From an uncultured Mucilaginibacter sp. (GTDB lineage: Bacteria; Bacteroidota; Bacteroidia; Sphingobacteriales; Sphingobacteriaceae), in NCBI GenBank assembly GCA_946479225.1, contig CAMLFI010000201.1, positions 1 to 5,581 on the forward strand: 5,581 nt of DNA, given 5' to 3'. The translations under genes were made by a program, and so were the position numbers. Each line of letters begins with the position of its first letter. Within the stretch, counting starts at the first letter, position 1. The notes below the pieces were generated by a model that saw only the letters and a list, made by a program, of their open reading frames with translations, did no database searches and was not told the DNA's origin. Of the stretch, positions 1-4,065 are shown one piece after another.

Positions 1-1551
1 GGCGTTGTTTTTCTGCCGATGCACTGGGGTAAAGTATTGGGCAATGATTTGAACAGGGCTAATAACCTCACTTCAGATCAAATTGACCCAATGTCTAAAG
101 AGCCCGACTTTAAGTTTTGCGCGGTAAGGGTCGAAAAATATAAAAAGCCTTTTCAGCGTATAGTTGTAATTGGTGCAGGCGCGGGCTCTTATGGTTTTGT
201 AAAATCATACCGTGAATTGAATAAGGAAGATAAGATAACTGTCTTTAGCAAAGAGAATTTCCCCTTCTATAACCGCATTATGTTGCCCGACTATATTAGC
301 GGCGAACAAAAATGGGAGCAGTTGGTAAAAATGACGGACGAAGAAGAGCCGGAATATAATATCAACCTGTTACGCGGTGTAAGTATTGAAAAAATTGACC
401 GTGTCAACAAAATAGTTACTGACTCAAGAGGTGTTAAAACACCTTATGATGTTTTGCTGATGGCTACAGGCAGCAGAGCAGCCGTGCCCAGAAACGTACC
501 GCAGCTACCGGGTATTTTTACCATGCGTAATCGTACCGACGCTGACAACTTTAAAAAGCACGTGCCGCAAAATGGTCATGTTGTAGTAGTTGGCGGTGGC
601 TTGTTGGGTCTGGAAATGGCTGCGTCATTACGTGAGATGGGCATCAAGATCACTATCATCCATCGTACTTCGCGGTTCCTAAACAGACAGTTGGATGCTT
701 TAGGTAGCCAGCTTCTACACGAAGAAATGGCAGATCAGGGTTGTGATATTTATTATGACGATGAGATACAGTTGTTTTACGGTCGCTCTAAACTAACAGG
801 CGTTGGCTTAAAAAGCGGGCGCAAGCTAAACTGCGATGCAATAGTATTGGCTATAGGTACTAATCCGAATTTTGAAATAGCCAAGGAAAGTGGCCTGGAA
901 TGCCGTCGCGGAGTAATAGTAAACGAGCGTTTGCAAACCAGTGATCCGGATGTTTATGCCATTGGCGAGATAGCAGAGTTTGACGGCACCATGTATGGTA
1001 TATCTGCTGCCGCAGAGCAGCAGGCCGGCGTGGTTGCGGCTTACATGAATGGTGACATAGCCAGTTATTACAAAGGCAGTCTGTTTATGAATATCATCAA
1101 GATCCACGGTTTTGATCTGTGTAGCATTGGAATAACAGAATGCCCTAACGATACTGATTACGAGGAAGTGGTATTTATAGATAAGGCTAAACGCTATTAT
1201 AAAAAATGTATTATCCATCAGGATAGGCTGGTGGGCGCCATTTTAATTGGCGATAAGAGCGAGTTTGTAGAGTTTAGGGAACTTATAGCAAATAAAACAG
1301 AACTAAGCGAGAAACGTCTGCAATTGCTGCGCAGCGGCAATGCCGCCGAGCCGGTTATAGGCAAGTTGGTTTGCAGCTGCAACAACGTGGGTGTTGGCAA
1401 TATCCAAAATAAAATAGATGGTGGTTGCCATGGCATGAAAGAATTGTGCGCGGCTACCGGCGCGGGCATGGGTTGCGGTTCATGTAAGCCGGAAGTAAAA
1501 CGTTTGCTTGATGCTGCACTGGCAAATAACATAATGGCTAAAGCGGGATAA
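1..1551 (+). CDS. Molybdopterin nitrate reductase (C-terminal end) fused to FAD/NAD(P)H reductase and BFD [2Fe-2S] domain; 5' partial
   Basis: The frame is open from base 1 (GVVFLP, then MHWG), so the true start lies upstream and the ATG at 19 is internal. In window codon numbering, residues 1-47 resemble the extreme C-terminus of NasA-type molybdopterin oxidoreductases (LPMHWG at 5-10, N-x-L-T at 21-24, DPMSKEPDFK at 29-38). After a linker of only a few residues, a NirB/NasC-like pyridine nucleotide-disulfide reductase module follows: FAD-binding VVIGAGAGS (55-63), FYNRIMLPDYISG (89-101), ATGSR (155-159), NAD(P)-binding GGGLLGLE (198-205) and AIGE (320-323). The C-terminus is a BFD-like [2Fe-2S] domain with Cys458, Cys460, Cys492 and Cys495 (CxC-x31-CxxC). 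The inferred role is cytoplasmic assimilatory nitrate reduction, with NAD(P)H electrons passing through FAD and Fe-S to the molybdenum cofactor in one chain. The next gene starts 3 bases after the stop, so the two are probably cotranscribed. The substrate is inferred, because the catalytic part is outside the window; another molybdenum oxidoreductase is possible. The third residue of the first glycine motif is Ser63 instead of Gly. Confidence 0.87.
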   Translation, partial: GVVFLPMHWGKVLGNDLNRANNLTSDQIDPMSKEPDFKFCAVRVEKYKKPFQRIVVIGAGAGSYGFVKSYRELNKEDKITVFSKENFPFYNRIMLPDYISGEQKWEQLVKMTDEEEPEYNINLLRGVSIEKIDRVNKIVTDSRGVKTPYDVLLMATGSRAAVPRNVPQLPGIFTMRNRTDADNFKKHVPQNGHVVVVGGGLLGLEMAASLREMGIKITIIHRTSRFLNRQLDALGSQLLHEEMADQGCDIYYDDEIQLFYGRSKLTGVGLKSGRKLNCDAIVLAIGTNPNFEIAKESGLECRRGVIVNERLQTSDPDVYAIGEIAEFDGTMYGISAAAEQQAGVVAAYMNGDIASYYKGSLFMNIIKIHGFDLCSIGITECPNDTDYEEVVFIDKAKRYYKKCIIHQDRLVGAILIGDKSEFVEFRELIANKTELSEKRLQLLRSGNAAEPVIGKLVCSCNNVGVGNIQNKIDGGCHGMKELCAATGAGMGCGSCKPEVKRLLDAALANNIMAKAG

Positions 1552-1554
1552 TTT

Positions 1555-2991
1555 ATGGAGCATCTCATTAAAATAAACTTACCGGGGGGCTTTATATCAG
1601 CAGGCGATTTGTATGAGATATTACTGATTGCCGAAGGTGCCGGAGCGGAGAATATACGCTTTGGCAACCGGCAACAACTCTATTTTAGCGTTGCTGCCGA
1701 CCGCCTGGAGGATATGGAACTGGATATGTTGAAAACAGCGATCAGCTATGAGGTTGATGGCGACAGCCACCCCAATATAATAAGCTCTTATGTTGCCGAC
1801 ACCATTTTTACCCATTACGATGGCTGGTTGCGTGAAGGTGTTTACAAGGACATTTTTGATGGCTTTGATTATCAGCCCAAACTAAAGGTGAATTTGGTTG
1901 ACAGCAACCAAACCTTTGTTCCGTTTTTTAGCGGGCACATCAATTTTATAGCCTCTAATACCAATAACTATTGGTTTACTTATGTAAGGTTCCCAAAAAC
2001 CGACCAGTTGTATTGTTTCCCTACGCTGGTTTATTCGGAGGATATTCCTGCTTTGGCTAAAGCGATTGAAGAGACTATACTACAGAAAAAGGATTTGTTT
2101 TATAACCGCGGGGATGTTGATACCGACCTGTTTTATAAAATGTCGCAAAAGAAACTGAACGTGGTTTTTAAGCAGGTAACCGAAGCCTTAAAGCTTCCGG
2201 ATTTTTACCTGCCTTATTACGAGGGCTTCAATAAATACAGCAATAAGTATTGGCTGGGTGTTTACCGCCGTAACGAGCTTTTCTCGCTTAGCTTTTTAAA
2301 GGATGTTTGTTTGCTGTGTTTAAAAAACCGTATCGGGCAGATCTATACTACGCCCTGGAAATCGCTTATAGTAAAAGGTATTGAACAAGCCGACCGCCCG
2401 CAATGGGGCCTGATTCTAAGCAAATACCACTTCAATATCCGCCATGCCGCTAATGAGCTGAACTGGCAGGTGGAAGATGTTTGCAGTGAAGGCCTCGAAC
2501 TCAAATTGCAATTGGTACGACAGTTTGAGGAGGCCGATCTGCGCACCTACCAACTTTGTTTTGCTATTAAAACCCAACCTAAAACAGGTTTACGAGGGTC
2601 AATCATCATAAAAAAAGAAACGGACGTATTATTCAGTATATCGCATACCCGCGATTTCAACCCCAACTCAAAAGATGAGGTGCTTTATGCAGAGCATGTT
2701 AAGCGGGCGGACCTTGCCGCGAATTTGATAAAGCTTTGTAATAGCTTCTATAAATTGCAGAGCGAGGCTATTGAGCCAACTGAGCTTCCGAATGATGCGG
2801 TAGGACAGCAGGAAAAAACGATAGTTTATGAGTGCAGCTGCTGCCTGAGCAGGTATGATAAGCAATATGGTGACCTGGCTAATAATATAGCTCCCGGTAC
2901 TGAATTTGACAGTATTGACAGTTATAACTGCCCTGTTTGCGATGCCCCTAAAGATGACTTTAGAAGTGTAAGCGTTTCACAAAATATATGA
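1555..2991 (+). CDS. Sulfite/nitrite reductase-like protein lacking Fe-S/siroheme cysteines, with C-terminal rubredoxin domain
   Basis: This 478-residue protein has two parts. Residues 1-75 resemble the ferredoxin-like half-domain of sulfite/nitrite reductases (INLPGGFISAGDLYEIL at 7-23, RFGNRQQLYF at 35-44). A second copy of that half-domain appears near 232-295 (LGVYRRNELFSL, then YTTPWKSLIVKGI at 264-276), giving the pseudo-twofold layout of the family. The Cys motifs that hold [4Fe-4S] and siroheme in active members (CxnC and CxxxC) are not seen: Cys310 and Cys335 stand alone where clusters would be expected, so the body is probably not a siroheme enzyme. Residues 424-470 form a rubredoxin domain with Cys427/Cys430 and Cys459/Cys462, YD at 434-435, PGTEF at 447-451 and CPVCDAPKDDF at 459-469. 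The start at 1555 lies 3 bases past the upstream stop without a clear Shine-Dalgarno, which suggests translational coupling. The inferred role is electron carrier or docking partner for the upstream reductase fusion. The exact function is unknown. Confidence 0.82.
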   Translation: MEHLIKINLPGGFISAGDLYEILLIAEGAGAENIRFGNRQQLYFSVAADRLEDMELDMLKTAISYEVDGDSHPNIISSYVADTIFTHYDGWLREGVYKDIFDGFDYQPKLKVNLVDSNQTFVPFFSGHINFIASNTNNYWFTYVRFPKTDQLYCFPTLVYSEDIPALAKAIEETILQKKDLFYNRGDVDTDLFYKMSQKKLNVVFKQVTEALKLPDFYLPYYEGFNKYSNKYWLGVYRRNELFSLSFLKDVCLLCLKNRIGQIYTTPWKSLIVKGIEQADRPQWGLILSKYHFNIRHAANELNWQVEDVCSEGLELKLQLVRQFEEADLRTYQLCFAIKTQPKTGLRGSIIIKKETDVLFSISHTRDFNPNSKDEVLYAEHVKRADLAANLIKLCNSFYKLQSEAIEPTELPNDAVGQQEKTIVYECSCCLSRYDKQYGDLANNIAPGTEFDSIDSYNCPVCDAPKDDFRSVSVSQNI

Positions 2992-3019
2992 AACGAATGA
3001 AACGGGTGAAACGCTTTTT
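2970..3019 (+). terminator. Stem-loop terminator overlapping the rubredoxin gene stop
   Basis: A perfect 11-bp inverted repeat pairs AAGCGTTTCAC (2970-2980) with GTGAAACGCTT (3006-3016) around a 25-base loop. The right arm runs directly into T's (five T's at 3015-3019), as in an intrinsic terminator. The left arm lies in the last sense codons of the rubredoxin-domain gene and the TGA stop is in the loop. It most likely ends the nitrate operon transcript. The loop is longer than usual and contains two further TGAAACG copies that can also pair with the left arm, so the structure may be more than a plain terminator. Confidence 0.68.
2988..3014 (+). repeat. Three tandem 9-bp repeats, consensus RTGAAACGN
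   Basis: Three adjacent 9-base units are visible: ATGAAACGA (2988-2996), ATGAAACGG (2997-3005) and GTGAAACGC (3006-3014). Related copies follow downstream: GGGAAACGC at 3060-3068, GTGAAAC at 3070-3076 and GTGAAACGC at 3164-3172. The inverse, GCGTTTCAC, sits at 2972-2980. The first unit contains the stop codon of the rubredoxin gene. The 9-bp period is not a whole number of helical turns. The function is unknown; protein binding or RNA structure are both possible. Confidence 0.8.
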
Positions 3020-3238
3020 CTTGTTAAGTGCCTGACCACTAAATGATTGAAATTTTGTAGGGAAACGCTGTGAAACTACTTATAAGTCAGTAAACTTAGC
3101 TGTAAAAATAGCGTAATTCATTGATAATAAATAGCTTGTAAAAACAGACATTTTTATTTCATCGTGAAACGCCCACAACCCTCGCTAATTTTACTTTGCG
3201 CTTACCCCATTAAAAATAACGGTAGGTAAATTTGTGCC
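2992..3238. other. Intergenic region between nitrate operon end and dsbA-like gene
   Basis: This 247-bp stretch has no credible coding region. Its left end holds the right arm of the terminator stem-loop and the tandem TGAAACG units; more GTGAAAC-type copies lie at 3060-3076 and 3164-3172. An AT-rich middle section carries an imperfect direct repeat, TAGCTGTAAAAATAG (3097-3111) and TAGCTTGTAAAAACAG (3132-3147). The right end carries the putative promoter of the next gene. No tRNA, riboswitch or small ORF was recognised. Confidence 0.65.
3227..3234 (+). promoter_or_regulatory. Putative Bacteroidota -7 promoter box (TAAATTTG) for the dsbA-like gene
   Basis: TAAATTTG matches the Bacteroidota -7 consensus TAnnTTTG exactly and lies only 4 bases before the ATG at 3239. 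If used, transcription would begin at or within a few bases of the start codon, giving a leaderless or nearly leaderless mRNA. No convincing TTTG -33 element is seen at the usual spacing; the nearest TTTG (3195-3198) is 28 bases upstream, which is too far. A weaker alternative -7 box is TTACTTTG at 3191-3198, with one mismatch. Confidence 0.5.
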
Positions 3239-3943
3239 ATGAAAGTACAAATATGGTCTGACGTGATGTGCCCGTTCTGCTACATTGGCAAACGGCGGTT
3301 TGAGCAGGCTTTGCAGCAATTTGATGGCAAAGCCGATATTGAGGTGGAATGGAAAAGTTTTCAGTTAAACCCACATCTAAAAACAGATCCTTCGCTAAAC
3401 GTAACGCAGTATTTAGCTGATATTAAAGGCTGGACGATTGATTACGCCCGCCAAATGAATGACCATGTTACCCAAATGGCTGCCGATGTAGGTTTAACTT
3501 ACCATATGGATAAAGCCGTTGTAGCCAATAGTTTTGATGCGCATCGCTTCGCCCATCTGGCAAAACAAAATGGCAAAGGCGAGGACGCTGAAGAAGCGCT
3601 TTTCAAAGCCTATTTCACCGAAGGTAAAAACATAGCAGATCATAACACATTAGTTGAGTTAGGCGAATCTATCGGTCTTGATAAAACCCTTGTTGAACAA
3701 ATACTGGCAACAGACCAATATACTGCTGATGTACAGCAAGATATTGCACAGGCGCAGCAGTTAGGCATAAGTGGTGTGCCGTTTTTTGTACTCGACAATA
3801 GATACGGCATATCCGGGGCACAAGCAACATCTGTATTTTTGCAGACGATAGAGAAAGCTTATAGCGAATGGGCCTTAGCTAACAAGACTACTAAGCTGGA
3901 TGTTATTGAAGGTGATAGCTGCGAGATAGGTGGGGACTGTTAA
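3239..3943 (+). CDS. DsbA/FrnE-family thiol-disulfide oxidoreductase
   Basis: The 234-residue product is a thioredoxin-fold protein of the DsbA family, FrnE subgroup. It starts with strand MKVQIWSDVMCPFCYIG, which carries the CPFC redox motif (Cys11-Cys14). A helical insertion follows, with the family-typical DAHRFAHLAK and EALFKAYFTEGKNI stretches. Near the C-terminus is GISGVPFFVLDNRYGISGAQ with the cis-proline Pro181 that faces the active site. Length is normal for the family. There is no signal peptide, so it should act in the cytoplasm, catalysing thiol-disulfide exchange on unknown substrates, possibly in stress defence. The tail (residues 225-234, GDSCEIGGDC) adds Cys228 and Cys234. 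The start is set by the fold beginning at residue 2 and by the promoter box just upstream; no Shine-Dalgarno is needed if the mRNA is leaderless. It appears to be a single-gene unit, with a stem-loop at each end. Family assignment is secure; the cellular substrate is not known. Confidence 0.93.
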   Translation: MKVQIWSDVMCPFCYIGKRRFEQALQQFDGKADIEVEWKSFQLNPHLKTDPSLNVTQYLADIKGWTIDYARQMNDHVTQMAADVGLTYHMDKAVVANSFDAHRFAHLAKQNGKGEDAEEALFKAYFTEGKNIADHNTLVELGESIGLDKTLVEQILATDQYTADVQQDIAQAQQLGISGVPFFVLDNRYGISGAQATSVFLQTIEKAYSEWALANKTTKLDVIEGDSCEIGGDC

Positions 3944-3955
3944 GGCCACCTATCT
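3924..3955 (+). terminator. Stem-loop spanning the dsbA-like gene stop, possible terminator
   Basis: A perfect 10-bp inverted repeat pairs AGATAGGTGG (3924-3933) with CCACCTATCT (3946-3955) around a 12-base loop that contains the TAA stop (3941-3943). There is no T-run after it (ATAAATTATAG follows), so it is not a textbook intrinsic terminator. It could still end or protect the transcript. An AT-rich 13-bp palindrome, CTATAAATTATAG (3954-3966), directly follows. Confidence 0.5.
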
Positions 3956-4006
3956 ATAAATTATAGCAAAGGCTGGTTTAGTGTTTTTATTGATGTACTA
4001 ATGTTA

Positions 4007-4014
4007 TACTTTTA
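4007..4014 (+). promoter_or_regulatory. Weak candidate -7 box for the macroglobulin-like gene
   Basis: TACTTTTA matches TAnnTTTG except at the last base, and a T-rich run (3984-3988) lies upstream near where a -33 TTTG element would be expected. A start here would give a leader of roughly 45 bases before the ATG at 4066. The rest of the 122-bp gap is AT-rich with no other recognisable signal. This is a weak call. Confidence 0.25.
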
Positions 4015-4065
4015 GCAATTCTAAACCGTTCAGCAATAGTATTACCAATAAAACCTAATCCATTA

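Noticed and set aside
19..1551. A complete 510-residue oxidoreductase starting at the ATG at 19
   Set aside because: The frame is open upstream to base 1, and the residues around this ATG (LPMHWG) are a conserved internal part of the molybdopterin enzyme C-terminus, so the Met is internal.
826..1667. Two minus-strand ORFs (826-1218 and 1218-1667)
   Set aside because: They lie antisense to well-supported coding sequence with clear conserved motifs, and their translations show no recognisable domain.
1621..2865. Minus-strand ORFs of 64-67 residues within the rubredoxin-domain gene
   Set aside because: They are short and antisense to a real gene, with no domain or start signal; they are shadow frames.
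3097..3147. Imperfect direct repeat TAGCTGTAAAAATAG / TAGCTTGTAAAAACAG as an attachment site or operator
   Set aside because: It is AT-rich and inexact, with no integrase or mobile element nearby, and is explainable by low-complexity sequence.
2988..3172. CRISPR array formed by the TGAAACG repeats
   Set aside because: The repeats are only 7-9 bases long, partly without spacers and irregularly spaced, and no cas gene is nearby.
3154..3172. A functional parS site
   Set aside because: The palindrome has an extra central base and left-arm mismatches, and no parA/parB gene is in the window; kept only as a low-interest observation.
3221..3226. GGTAGG as a Shine-Dalgarno for the dsbA-like gene
   Set aside because: It is 12 bases from the ATG, a poor match to AGGAGG, and would lie upstream of the transcription start if the TAAATTTG box is the promoter.
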